From: Mollicutes bacterium Phil14
Lineage (GTDB): Bacteria > Bacillota_I > Bacilli_A > ML615J-28 > CAG-698
Direction: 5' to 3'
DNA length: 45,458 bases
Assembly: GCA_001940985.1 (NCBI GenBank)
Contig: MSHB01000023.1
Span: 1-45,458 of the forward strand
Shown: one piece after another, positions 24,495 through 32,863 of the stretch
Numbering within the stretch: the stretch's first letter is position 1
Layout of the letters: each line of letters begins with the position of its first letter
Notes under the pieces: generated by a model
The model's database searches: none
Told to the model about the DNA's origin: nothing
Seen by the model: only the letters and a program-made list of their open reading frames with translations
Made by a program: the position numbers and the translations under genes

Positions 24495-24726
24495 AATTTT
24501 ATTAATCGATGAAATAAGAAGAGTAAAAAAAATGTTTTTTCTAGAGAAAGTATGGTTGGTGAAAGTACTTAAAAAGTTTTTTTGAAAGACACTTATTAGA
24601 TCCTGTAAAGGCGTGCTTCTGCGTTAAAGAGTTGAGTGCAAAACTTTTGTTTTGAATTAAGGTGGTATCGCGGAAAAAATTCGTCCTTAAAAGTTAGAAA
24701 TATTTCTCTTTTAAGGACTTTTATAA
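24495..24726 (+). promoter_or_regulatory. T-box riboswitch controlling hisS-aspS
   Basis: The gene-free stretch between cvfB and hisS is a T-box leader. Visible parts are: Stem I base GAT..AATAA (24509-24517) with TTATT..ATC (24593-24602); a loop-E-like AGTA (24522-24525) facing GAA; the GGTTGGTG terminal motif (24554-24561); the conserved T-box AAGGTGGTATCGCGG (24659-24673); and the terminator GTCCTTAAAAG / CTTTTAAGGAC (24683-24693 and 24708-24718) with T's. Uncharged tRNA should stabilise the antiterminator and allow read-through. The specifier region reads GACAC (24588-24592), containing both GAC (Asp) and CAC (His). The T-box variable base after TGG is T, able to pair by wobble with the G discriminator of tRNA-Asp but not with the C of tRNA-His. 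Confidence 0.93.
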
Positions 24727-24740
24727 TATTGGAGGAAAAT

Positions 24741-26000
24741 ATGAGTTACCAAAAAGTAAAAGGAACATTAGATTTTTATGGCGAAAGTTCACGAAAAATT
24801 CGCTATGTAGAAAATAAAGTTAGAAATATAGTTAAAAATTATGGATTTGAAGAAATAATTACGCCTATCTTTGAACATACTGAGGTATTTGTTAGAAGTG
24901 TTGGTGATTCATCAGATATTGTTAATAAAGAAATGTACACATTCACTGATAAATCTGATAGAAGCATAACTTTAAGACCTGAGGGAACGGCAGCTGTTGC
25001 TCGTTGTTTTGTAGAGAATAAATTGTATTCTACTCCAGAAGTTAAGAAGTATTTTTATTGTGGACCTATGTTCAGATATGAAAGACCCCAAGCTGGAAGA
25101 TATCGTCAATTCAATCAATTTGGTATAGAAGTATTTGGTGATAGTAGTCCATTTTTAGATACGGAAGTAATTGTATCTGCTTATCGAGTATTTAAAGCAT
25201 TAGGTATTGAAAATATTAAATTAAAAATCAATACTATTGGTGATTTTAAATCTCGTCAAGATTATGCTATTGCTTTACATGATTACTTTGAAAAGCATCT
25301 TGATTCTTTATGCTCAGATTGTAAAAATCGTTATGAAAAAAATCCAATGAGAATCTTAGATTGTAAAGTAGATCGTAACAGTGAAGTATTACTTAATGCT
25401 CCAAAGATTAAGGATTTTTTAACAGATGAATCAAAAGAATATTTTAATAAAATTCTTAAGAGCTTAGATGTGTTAAAGATACCTTATGAAACTGATGAAA
25501 GTTTAGTTAGAGGTTTAGACTACTACACTGATACTGTATTTGAATTTGTTATTTCTGGTAACAGTGAATTAAATGGCCTTGCAATTTGTGCTGGTGGTAA
25601 ATATGCCGAATTAATTAAAGGGTTTGGTGGCCCAGACATTCCAGGTGTTGGATATGCTTTTGGATTAGAAAGAATTGTCAGCGTAATGGAAAAGAATTCA
25701 CTATTTCCAAATTTAGTAAACGCTGTTGATGTTGTTATTATTTCTCTAGATGAAGATTCAAAAATTGAGTCTTTAAAAATTGCTAACGAACTTAGAGATT
25801 TAGGATTTAATATTGATTTGGATTATAAGAATTTTTCATTCAAACCACAATTTAAATTAGCTGATAGAGATAAATGTAAATATATCATGATAATTGGAGA
25901 AGAAGAAAGAAAGTCGGGTATATATACTATTAAAGATGTTCTTAATAAGACTGAAGATAAATTAAGTTACGATGAAATTGTGAAAAAATTATATAATTAA
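24741..26000 (+). CDS. hisS: Histidyl-tRNA synthetase
   Basis: 419 residues, typical class II HisRS. It attaches His to tRNA-His. Motif 2 is F-R-Y-E-R-P-Q-A-G-R-Y-R-Q-F (about 112-125), the histidine-binding signature L-V-R-G-L-D-Y-Y-T is near 255-263, and motif 3 is A-F-G-L-E-R. The C-terminal anticodon-binding domain (about 325-419) is complete. ATG 24741 follows GGAGG. It is the first gene after the T-box, 12 bases before aspS. Confidence 0.97.
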   Translation: MSYQKVKGTLDFYGESSRKIRYVENKVRNIVKNYGFEEIITPIFEHTEVFVRSVGDSSDIVNKEMYTFTDKSDRSITLRPEGTAAVARCFVENKLYSTPEVKKYFYCGPMFRYERPQAGRYRQFNQFGIEVFGDSSPFLDTEVIVSAYRVFKALGIENIKLKINTIGDFKSRQDYAIALHDYFEKHLDSLCSDCKNRYEKNPMRILDCKVDRNSEVLLNAPKIKDFLTDESKEYFNKILKSLDVLKIPYETDESLVRGLDYYTDTVFEFVISGNSELNGLAICAGGKYAELIKGFGGPDIPGVGYAFGLERIVSVMEKNSLFPNLVNAVDVVIISLDEDSKIESLKIANELRDLGFNIDLDYKNFSFKPQFKLADRDKCKYIMIIGEEERKSGIYTIKDVLNKTEDKLSYDEIVKKLYN

Positions 26001-26012
26001 GGAGAATTAAAA

Positions 26013-27758
26013 ATGAGAACACATTATAATGGTGATTTAAGAATAGAAAATGTTGGAGAAAATGTTGTTTTATGCGGTTGGGTTGCCAAAAAAAGACACC
26101 TTGGTGGTTTAATATTCGTTGATTTACGTGATCGTAGTGGTATTATTCAAATAGTTTGTAAACCAGACAATGAAAATTATCAAATTTTGGATAATGTAAG
26201 AAATGAATATGTATTAAAGGTTGAAGGAAAAGTATTAGAAAGAGAAAGTAAAAATAAAAACATTCCTACTGGTGATGTTGAAGTTGAAGCACTTAAAGTT
26301 GAAGTTTTAAGTGAAGCTGAACAAACTCCACTTATTATAGCTGATGAAACTGATGCTTTAGAAGATTTAAGAATGAAATATCGTTACTTAGATTTAAGAC
26401 GTCCTGTAATGCAAAAAAATTTAATTTTACGTCACAATATTACAAAATCTGTTAGAAATTATTTTGATTCTTTAGGATTTGTAGATGTTGAAACACCTGT
26501 ATTTGGTAAGTCTACTCCTGAAGGTGCCCGTGACTACTTAGTACCATCACGTGTTCACCCTGGAAAATTTTATGCTTTACCTCAATCACCTCAATTATAT
26601 AAACAATTATTAATGGTTGCAGGATTTGATAAATATTATCAAATTGCTAAATGCTTCCGTGATGAAGATTTAAGAGCTGATAGACAAATGGAATTTACAC
26701 AAATAGATGTAGAAATGAGCTTTGTTGATGAAGAAGATATTTATAAAGTTATTGAAGGATTATTATCAAAAGTTCTTAAAGATGTTAAGGGTGTTGAAGT
26801 TAAAACACCATTCATTCGTGTTCCTTATGAAGAAGCTTTAGATCGTTTTGGATGCGATAAACCTGATATGCGTTTTGAAATGGAATTAGTAAATATCACT
26901 GATTTAGTTAAAGATGTTGATTTTGCTGTTTTCCAAAATGCAATCGCTAATAAAGGATTAGTAAAAGGACTTAATGCGAAAGGCGCTGCAAGCAAATATT
27001 CACGTAAAGAAATTGATCGTTTAACTGAAGCCGTTAAGAAGTACAAAGCTAAAGGATTAATGTGGTTGAAAAAAGAAAACGATGTTATTTCAGGTTCAAT
27101 TATAAAATTCTTACCAGAAAATGTTATTAATAGTATCTCTGAAAAAATGAATTTTGAAAATGGCGATTTATTATTATTGATTGCTGATACTAAAGATGTA
27201 ACTAATGCAGCTTTAGCATATTTAAGAAATACACTTGGTAAGGAATTGAATTTGATTGATCCAAATAAATATTGTTTCTTGTGGGTTAACAACTGGCCTT
27301 CATTTGAATGGAGTGAAGAAGAGAACAGATATATAGCTGCTCACCATCCATTTACATCACCAAAAGATGAATGGAAAGATAAACTTTTAACTGAACCTCA
27401 AAATTGTTATTCAAAATGTTATGATATAGTATTAAATGGATTTGAATTAGGTAGTGGATCTATTAGAATTCACGAACAAAAGGTGCAAGATTTAATGTTT
27501 AAAGCTATTGGTTTAACAGAAGAAGAGATTAAAGTAAAATTTGGTTACTTTGTTGATGCATTAAAATTTGGAACACCACCTCATGGTGGAATAGCTTTAG
27601 GTTTGGATAGATTAGCAATGTTATTAACTAATTCTCCATCACTTCGAGATATAATTGCCTTTCCAAAGAGTGCTAATGCTATTTGTCCTATGAGTGAAGC
27701 TCCAACTGAAGTAAGCGATTTTCAATTAAACGAATTGAAGATCAGTATAAAAAAATAA
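26013..27758 (+). CDS. aspS: Aspartyl-tRNA synthetase
   Basis: 581 residues, bacterial-type AspRS. An N-terminal OB anticodon domain (about 1-105, with G-W-V-A-K-K-R and D-L-R-D-R-S-G) precedes the class II core with [11 protein letters not shown] and E-F-T-Q-I-D-V-E. The GAD insertion (about 285-410), H-P-F-T-S-P and motif 3 G-I-A-L-G-L-D-R-L follow. It charges tRNA-Asp. The bacterial length with the GAD domain does not by itself show whether it also charges tRNA-Asn. It shares the T-box with hisS as in Bacillus. Confidence 0.97.
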   Translation: MRTHYNGDLRIENVGENVVLCGWVAKKRHLGGLIFVDLRDRSGIIQIVCKPDNENYQILDNVRNEYVLKVEGKVLERESKNKNIPTGDVEVEALKVEVLSEAEQTPLIIADETDALEDLRMKYRYLDLRRPVMQKNLILRHNITKSVRNYFDSLGFVDVETPVFGKSTPEGARDYLVPSRVHPGKFYALPQSPQLYKQLLMVAGFDKYYQIAKCFRDEDLRADRQMEFTQIDVEMSFVDEEDIYKVIEGLLSKVLKDVKGVEVKTPFIRVPYEEALDRFGCDKPDMRFEMELVNITDLVKDVDFAVFQNAIANKGLVKGLNAKGAASKYSRKEIDRLTEAVKKYKAKGLMWLKKENDVISGSIIKFLPENVINSISEKMNFENGDLLLLIADTKDVTNAALAYLRNTLGKELNLIDPNKYCFLWVNNWPSFEWSEEENRYIAAHHPFTSPKDEWKDKLLTEPQNCYSKCYDIVLNGFELGSGSIRIHEQKVQDLMFKAIGLTEEEIKVKFGYFVDALKFGTPPHGGIALGLDRLAMLLTNSPSLRDIIAFPKSANAICPMSEAPTEVSDFQLNELKISIKK

Positions 27759-27760
27759 AT

Positions 27761-28438
27761 ATGAACTCATTTTTTCAAAGACTAGAAGCACTTTTAGGAA
27801 TCGAAAATTTAGAAAAATTAAAAAATTCTAGTGTAGCAGTTGTAGGTCTTGGTGGTGTTGGTGGTATGGCGACTATCTCACTAGCAAGATCTGGAATTGG
27901 CACCATAATTATTCAAGATTTCGATGTCGTTTGTGAAAGCAACTTTAATCGCCAAATTATTGCGAATGTTGATACTATCGGCAAAAAAAAGGTTGATGTA
28001 ATGGAAGAAATGATATTAAAAATTAATCCTAATTGTAATGTCATTAAATTAGATGAAAAATTTAATTCTTCAAGTCGATTATTTGAATACAAATTTGATT
28101 ATTTGATTGATGCAATCGATTCGGTTGATGATAAAATTCTTTTAATTGAATCTTGTTTGAATAAAAAAATTGATTTTATATCTAGTATGGGAACTGCTAA
28201 AAAAGTAGACATAAAAAAATTATCTATAACAAAGATTAACCAAACTGCTTATGACCCATTAGCCAAAGTTGTTCGAAGAAAATTAAGAGATAAAAATATA
28301 AGTGATAATTTTATGGTGCTTTCATCTAATGAAGAACCTAAAAAAACTACTATATTAGGTTCATATATGCCAGTTACTGCTAGTGCTGGTTTAATGATAT
28401 CTGATTACATAATTAAGATGATTATTGAAAAAAATTAA
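27761..28438 (+). CDS. tcdA: tRNA threonylcarbamoyladenosine dehydratase (TcdA/CsdL)
   Basis: 225 residues, an E1/ThiF-like adenylating enzyme. The nucleotide-binding loop is V-V-G-L-G-G-V-G-G (about 29-37). It is followed by Q-D-F-D-V-V and S-N-F-N-R-Q (the E1-type R-Q), then A-I-D-S-V-D-D-K and G-T-A-K-K. TcdA cyclises t6A37 to ct6A in tRNA at the expense of ATP. In Bacillus the homologue yrvM also follows hisS-aspS, which supports this choice over MoeB/ThiF. The start lies two bases after the aspS stop with no evident Shine-Dalgarno, suggesting translational coupling. Confidence 0.88.
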   Translation: MNSFFQRLEALLGIENLEKLKNSSVAVVGLGGVGGMATISLARSGIGTIIIQDFDVVCESNFNRQIIANVDTIGKKKVDVMEEMILKINPNCNVIKLDEKFNSSSRLFEYKFDYLIDAIDSVDDKILLIESCLNKKIDFISSMGTAKKVDIKKLSITKINQTAYDPLAKVVRRKLRDKNISDNFMVLSSNEEPKKTTILGSYMPVTASAGLMISDYIIKMIIEKN

Positions 28439-28460
28439 TAGTTACACACAAGGAGTGTTT

Positions 28461-28928
28461 ATGAAAAGAAATGATTATATATCATGGGATAAGTATTTTA
28501 TGGGTGTTGCTGCTTTGTCAGCTATGCGTAGCAAAGATCCAAATACTCAAGTCGGTGCTTGCATTGTGAATCAACAAAAACGAATAGTTGGCATTGGATA
28601 CAATGGTTTACCATACGGATGTGAAGATGATAAATTTTCTTGGGAAAGAGAAGGCTCATTTTTGAATACTAAATATCCGTATGTTGTACATGCAGAACCA
28701 AACGCTATTCTAAATGCTATTTCCTCTTTGGAAAATTGTGTTATATATGTTACTTTATTTCCATGTAATGAATGTTCAAAATTAATAATTCAAAGTGGTA
28801 TTAAGGAAATAGTATATATGGATGATAAGTATAATGGGACTGATAGTGATAAAGCTGCAAAATTGATGCTAGATGCGGCAGGAGTAAAATATAGAAAGGT
28901 TAGCAAAATATCGCTAAACATTGAATAA
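28461..28928 (+). CDS. comEB: Deoxycytidylate deaminase (ComEB-like)
   Basis: 155 residues of the zinc cytidine-deaminase fold. The zinc ligands and proton shuttle are H-A-E (in V-H-A-E-P-N-A-I, about 75-82) and P-C-N-E-C (about 103-107). [11 protein letters not shown] near the start is typical of dCMP deaminases. The reaction is dCMP to dUMP, feeding dTMP synthesis. ATG 28461 follows AAGGAGTG; an earlier in-frame ATG at 28425 overlaps the tcdA end and lacks a site. The name comEB reflects the Bacillus orthologue; no competence genes are seen next to it. Confidence 0.93.
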   Translation: MKRNDYISWDKYFMGVAALSAMRSKDPNTQVGACIVNQQKRIVGIGYNGLPYGCEDDKFSWEREGSFLNTKYPYVVHAEPNAILNAISSLENCVIYVTLFPCNECSKLIIQSGIKEIVYMDDKYNGTDSDKAAKLMLDAAGVKYRKVSKISLNIE

Positions 28929-28929
28929 A

Positions 28930-30015
28930 ATGAATACACTTTTTAAACACTTAATAGGAAAAATAAAAGAGGCTACTCTTTTGAAAAAAATATTATTTAT
29001 AATTATAATTGCTATTTATGTTTTTATGATGGTGATTTGTTTTAAAAAAGTTAATGTTGAAGTGGTAACTCCTGGTGTGATTAATAATCCACTATCTGCA
29101 GTTACTATTGACACAGAAGAAGAAAACAAGTATATAGGTACAATCGGTATTTATACTTACAAAAAAATATCTTTAATTCAATATTGGTTATCAAAAAATG
29201 ATGATCAGATGACTTTGTATGATATAAACGAAAGTACAAACCTTAGTTCGAAAGAAGAACTTAATCAAGGTATTATCACTAAAGACAATAGCGTTATAAA
29301 TGCTTTGATTGTTGCCTATAGAGAAGCAGCAAAATTTGATTCTAATATTACTATTAATGAAGATGAACTATACAAAGGTGTTACAGTCAATGCTATATAT
29401 AAATATGCTAAAACGGATCTTATAGTAGGAGATTTAATTAAGACTGTTAACGGAGAAACTTTTAAAAATTTATCAGAATTCAATCAATTATGTTCAAAAA
29501 ACAAAAATGAACATGATTATATTAGATTTTCTGTTATCAGAGGTAACACTGAAAAAGAAATTGAATGCTATGCCAATATTATAGAGCGTACAGTTAATGG
29601 CGAAAAAGGTAAATATTTAGGTATTAGTGTCGATGATTCATATTTGGCACCAGTTACAAATCCTACATACACAATTAACAATGATCATACTTCAATTGGA
29701 CCAAGTGGTGGAGCTATGACAGCTTTAGCATTTTATAATAAATTAGTTTCTTTTGATGTTACAAGAGGAAAGAAGATTGTTGGTACTGGTACTATTGATG
29801 CATATGGCAATATTGGAAGAATAGGTGGAGTTGAACAAAAAATAGTTACTGCCATCAATTATAAAGTTGATATATTCTTTGTTGATGCTTATGATTATGA
29901 AGACGCTAAGAAGGCTTATAATAAACATAGTGGAAATTTTGAGTTAGTTCCAGTTACAGTTTTTTCTGATATTTTAGACTACTTAGAAAAAGTACAAGTT
30001 ACGGAGGCAAAATAA
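28930..30015 (+). CDS. PDZ and Lon-type (S16) membrane serine protease, YlbL/SepM family
   Basis: 361 residues. There is one N-terminal membrane helix (about 19-38), an outside PDZ domain (about 130-215, with V-G-D-L-I-K-T-V-N-G-E-T-F) and a Lon-like proteolytic domain (about 240-345). The catalytic Ser lies in G-P-S-G-G-A-M and the Lys in G-G-V-E-Q-K. G-T-G-T-I-D-A-Y-G-N-I-G-R-I-G-G is the typical Lon-fold loop. Homologues cleave exported peptides (SepM trims a competence peptide in streptococci); the target here is unknown. The start is uncertain: ATG 28930 lies one base after the comEB stop without a Shine-Dalgarno, while TTG 28921 overlaps it; coupling is likely in both cases. Confidence 0.87.
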   Translation: MNTLFKHLIGKIKEATLLKKILFIIIIAIYVFMMVICFKKVNVEVVTPGVINNPLSAVTIDTEEENKYIGTIGIYTYKKISLIQYWLSKNDDQMTLYDINESTNLSSKEELNQGIITKDNSVINALIVAYREAAKFDSNITINEDELYKGVTVNAIYKYAKTDLIVGDLIKTVNGETFKNLSEFNQLCSKNKNEHDYIRFSVIRGNTEKEIECYANIIERTVNGEKGKYLGISVDDSYLAPVTNPTYTINNDHTSIGPSGGAMTALAFYNKLVSFDVTRGKKIVGTGTIDAYGNIGRIGGVEQKIVTAINYKVDIFFVDAYDYEDAKKAYNKHSGNFELVPVTVFSDILDYLEKVQVTEAK

Positions 30016-30425
30016 TGGGTGTTGAAATAAAAGAAAGTTTATGGCGCAGAGGAAAATCAGAAACAAAGAAATTTTATAGAATAAAGTTATCTAAGAAAAC
30101 TAATTTTATTACTTTCTTTTTGGGATTGATATTCGCCGCAATCATAGTTTTCCCATTTGCCTGTTTAACGTTTGAAGTTGTTGAATTGTATTGGTATAAT
30201 CAAAAATCAATGGTAATTTTCTTGGCGGTTGCATGGGGATTATTAATGGTAGCTAATGGATTATCTAATTTTTTCACTGTGAAATTGTGTAAAATTATGG
30301 AAAAAGAAATGAATGATTTGCAAGAAATAAATGAATATGCTATTCTACTTTACCAAACATTTAATATTGGTTTTGGTTTGTTTATTTTTGCGGTATTACT
30401 ATTTTTTGGAGTGTCAGCACTATGA
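30015..30425 (+). CDS. Small membrane protein of unknown function
   Basis: 136 residues. A basic, Trp/Arg-containing N-terminus (E-S-L-W-R-R-G-K-S) is followed by three hydrophobic helices (about 30-52, 65-85, 110-135). I recognise no family. It overlaps the protease gene at its first base (TAATG, 30013-30017) and the lspA start at its TGA stop (ATGA), so it is translated as part of the protease-lspA-rluD operon. A GGAGG site is visible at 30002-30006. Confidence 0.75.
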   Translation: MGVEIKESLWRRGKSETKKFYRIKLSKKTNFITFFLGLIFAAIIVFPFACLTFEVVELYWYNQKSMVIFLAVAWGLLMVANGLSNFFTVKLCKIMEKEMNDLQEINEYAILLYQTFNIGFGLFIFAVLLFFGVSAL

Positions 30426-30907
30426 AACATAAAGAAATTTTTATTTCGATTGTTATAATCATTATTTTAATTATAATTGATCAATTAACTAAATTAATAG
30501 CTTTCAAAAATTTAGAATACGATGTTACTTATAAATGTGTTCCTGGACTTTTTAAAGTACAATTAGTAAAAAATACGGGAGCAGCTTTTGGAATTTTAAG
30601 TGGAAAGATGTGGTTTTTTAATATTATTACTATCATCTCTTTATTTATTTTCGCTTTTTTAATGAAGGATGTTAATTTTGCTAAAGCATCAATATTTACT
30701 GTATCTTTATGCATGATAATTTCTGGAACAATTGGCAACTTTATTGATAGAGTATTACTAGGTTATGTTAGAGACTTTTTAACATTCGATTTTGTTAATT
30801 TTGCAGTATTTAATTTTGCAGATGTATGCTTGACAGTTGGTGTCGTGTTATTAATATTTGACTATATATTTGGAGCTACTGGTGAGTTATGGAAAAAAAG
30901 TATTTAA
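30422..30907 (+). CDS. lspA: Lipoprotein signal peptidase (signal peptidase II)
   Basis: 161 residues with four membrane helices, standard for LspA, which cleaves diacylglyceryl-prolipoproteins at the lipobox. Both catalytic aspartates are visible: G-N-F-I-D-R (about 105-110) and F-N-F-A-D (about 128-132). K-N-T-G-A-A-F-G is the conserved early motif. It overlaps the preceding gene by ATGA and rluD by 19 bases, the common lspA-rluD pairing in Firmicutes. The two lipoproteins in this window would be its substrates. Confidence 0.97.
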   Translation: MKHKEIFISIVIIIILIIIDQLTKLIAFKNLEYDVTYKCVPGLFKVQLVKNTGAAFGILSGKMWFFNIITIISLFIFAFLMKDVNFAKASIFTVSLCMIISGTIGNFIDRVLLGYVRDFLTFDFVNFAVFNFADVCLTVGVVLLIFDYIFGATGELWKKSI

Positions 30908-31797
30908 CCTATGATTTAGAAGAAGCATCGCGAATAGATAAATATTTATGTAGTGAAATTGAAGAAATGTCTAGAAATTCAATCCAAATTTTAATTAAAA
31001 ATTCACAAGTTCTTGTAAATGGTGAAGTTGTCAAGGCTAATTACATTTTAAAAACTGGTGATAATATTTCTATTACAATTCCCGATCCTGTTAGTGATGA
31101 TATTTTACCTCAGGATATTCCTTTAGATATTTATTATGAAGATAGTGATGTTATAGTTGTTAATAAACCAAGTGGAATGGTTGTACATCCTGCTGTTGGT
31201 AATACTAAAGATACTTTGGTAAATGCCTTAATGTATCATTGTAAAGATTTATCAGCTATCAATGGTGTTATTAGAGCCGGAATAGTTCATCGTATAGATA
31301 AAGATACTTCTGGGTTGCTTGTTGCATGTAAAAATGATTTTGCTCATCAATCTTTAAGCGAACAGTTCTTTAACAAAACTGTTAAAAGAAAGTATTATGC
31401 TATATGTTATGGTGAGATAAACCATAATTTGGGTAAAATTGATGCTCCAATTGGAAGAGACTTAACTAACAGACAGATGATGGCTGTAGTTGATAATGGA
31501 AAAAGAGCTGTTACTCATTTCAAAGTATTAGAGCGCTTTAATGGTTTTACTCTTTTAGAATTGATTTTGGAAACTGGTAGAACTCATCAAATTAGAGTAC
31601 ACATGAAATATATTGGTCATCCATTATTAGGCGATCCTATTTATGGACCAAAGAATGTTGTTGGAGATCATGGACAATTTTTACATGCTAAAACACTAGG
31701 ATTTATTCATCCAAGAACAAAAGAGTTTTTAGAATTTGAAAGTCCGTTACCTGATTACTTTGAAGATAAGTTAAATGAATTGCGAAATAATAATTAA
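30889..31797 (+). CDS. rluD: Ribosomal large subunit pseudouridine synthase, RluD family
   Basis: 302 residues. An N-terminal S4 RNA-binding domain (about 12-75, R-I-D-K-Y-L and L-V-N-G-E-V-V-K-A-N-Y) precedes the catalytic core with H-R-I-D-K-D-T-S-G-L-L (about 136-146, containing the catalytic Asp) and R-T-H-Q-I-R-V-H. It converts uridines to pseudouridine in 23S rRNA (helix 69 for RluD itself). Bacillus has several paralogues (YlyB is the one next to lspA), so the exact target site is not certain. A strong terminator follows. Confidence 0.92.
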   Translation: MEKKYLTYDLEEASRIDKYLCSEIEEMSRNSIQILIKNSQVLVNGEVVKANYILKTGDNISITIPDPVSDDILPQDIPLDIYYEDSDVIVVNKPSGMVVHPAVGNTKDTLVNALMYHCKDLSAINGVIRAGIVHRIDKDTSGLLVACKNDFAHQSLSEQFFNKTVKRKYYAICYGEINHNLGKIDAPIGRDLTNRQMMAVVDNGKRAVTHFKVLERFNGFTLLELILETGRTHQIRVHMKYIGHPLLGDPIYGPKNVVGDHGQFLHAKTLGFIHPRTKEFLEFESPLPDYFEDKLNELRNNN

Positions 31798-31809
31798 TAA
31801 ATCTATTTA

Positions 31810-31842
31810 TGCCTAGAAAGCTTAATTTCTGGGCATTTTTAT
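31810..31842 (+). terminator. Terminator after rluD
   Basis: TGCCTAGAAA and TTTCTGGGCA pair over ten bases (one G-U), loop GCTTAA, followed by T's. Confidence 0.9.
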
Positions 31843-31850
31843 TTAACATC

Positions 31851-31878
31851 TTGCTTTTTCTTCAAAAAGTGATAAAAT
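31851..31878 (+). promoter_or_regulatory. Promoter of the lipoprotein-kinase pair
   Basis: TTGCTT (31851-31856), 16 bases and TGATAAAAT (31870-31878; extended -10). It lies about 60 bases before the lipoprotein gene. Confidence 0.55.
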
Positions 31879-31939
31879 AACGTGTAGTGAAAAATTGATT
31901 ATTTTACAATTGTTTGGGTAGGAAGGGATGATTTTTTTA

Positions 31940-32863
31940 ATGAAACCTAGGAGAATTGTATTTTTTTTGTTATGTATATTTGCTATATTTACATTTACTG
32001 CTTGTACTATCGGAGATAAGAATAATAACAGTGACCACGAGCCGCTATCTATTGTGTCTATGTTTCCGAACATAGACTTATTTATTAAAAAGGTAAATGA
32101 AAAATATCCTGAGAGTAGATTTAAAGTTATTCCATATCTTGGTTCTAATTCATCGGCATATTTAAATGCGCAATTAGAGTCAGGTGATATGCCTGACATC
32201 TATATTAAAACTAATTACGCTCCTGGAGCAAGAGATTTAAAAGGAAAATTGCTAGATTTATCAGAATATAATTTTACTAGTAACTTTTCATCAGCTCTTT
32301 TACATGAAGTTTCTGATAATGGAGCAATTTATTTATTGCCTACTTATTATTCATGTATTGGTATTACTTATAATAAAACTCTTTTAGAAAAAAATGGTTG
32401 GACATTGCCGACATCATTTGATGAATTATGTGCTCTCGCTCCAAAAGTAAAAGAAGTTGGTTGTAAGTTAGCTTTGGATCAAATTGCCCTACCTAGTTAT
32501 GGTTTTCAATATATATGCAATATTTTAGATACAGGATGGATAGGAAATATTAAAACAGTTACTTTTACAGGTCCAAGAATTAAAGAAATAGCTAGAATGG
32601 GATTTAATCGTGCTAATCATGATGTATATTTTCCATATGAAATTATTGGTCCAAAAGGATTAGTAATTGAAGATGATAAAGTCTATTCTGTTGTTATAAC
32701 TGGTGTTACTGATGAAATTGCCAATGAAGGTAAAATTATTGATACTAAAATACTGGGTTTAATAACAGCCCAAGAATATTTTAAACAATTTAAAACATTT
32801 TCAAAAGATGATATAAAGTGGGAGAAAATAGAATGCCTATATCGATTACAAACGCAAGAATAA
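31940..32863 (+). CDS. Chimeric lipoprotein: solute-binding-protein lobe plus 5'-nucleotidase C-terminal-like domain
   Basis: 307 residues. The N-terminus is a lipoprotein signal with lipobox F-T-A-C (Cys22). Residues about 35-190 look like the first half of an ABC family-1 solute-binding protein: a G-D-M-P-D-I-Y segment, then L-L-P-T-Y-Y-S-C-I-G-I-T-Y-N-K, then P-T-S-F-D-E-L. Instead of the second lobe, residues about 195-290 read T-V-T-F-T-G-P-R-I-K-E-I and F-P-Y-E-I-I-G, then D-K-V-Y-S-V-V-I-T-G-V, which follows the pattern of the 5'-nucleotidase C-terminal (substrate-specificity) domain. No phosphatase core is present, so catalysis is not expected; it should bind a ligand outside the membrane. 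No permease genes are near. It overlaps the kinase gene by 31 bases, so the two probably form one sensor. ATG 31940 is preferred; ATG 31928 sits on the Shine-Dalgarno. Confidence 0.6.
   Translation: MKPRRIVFFLLCIFAIFTFTACTIGDKNNNSDHEPLSIVSMFPNIDLFIKKVNEKYPESRFKVIPYLGSNSSAYLNAQLESGDMPDIYIKTNYAPGARDLKGKLLDLSEYNFTSNFSSALLHEVSDNGAIYLLPTYYSCIGITYNKTLLEKNGWTLPTSFDELCALAPKVKEVGCKLALDQIALPSYGFQYICNILDTGWIGNIKTVTFTGPRIKEIARMGFNRANHDVYFPYEIIGPKGLVIEDDKVYSVVITGVTDEIANEGKIIDTKILGLITAQEYFKQFKTFSKDDIKWEKIECLYRLQTQE

Noticed and set aside
24434..24740. A gene or tRNA in the gap before hisS (an open frame can be drawn from TTG 24636)
   Set aside because: The stretch is fully explained by the promoter and T-box leader; the apparent N-terminal extension of hisS runs through the T-box and terminator.
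26825..27292. A 155-codon open frame on the minus strand inside aspS
   Set aside because: It lies wholly antisense to a well-conserved gene, has no ribosome-binding site or family resemblance, and long antisense frames are expected opposite AT-rich coding sequence.
30015..30430. TGA read as tryptophan (Mycoplasma-type code)
   Set aside because: TGG encodes the Trp residues seen throughout, and TGA ends the gene at 30425 exactly where the lspA ATG begins, as a normal ATGA overlap.
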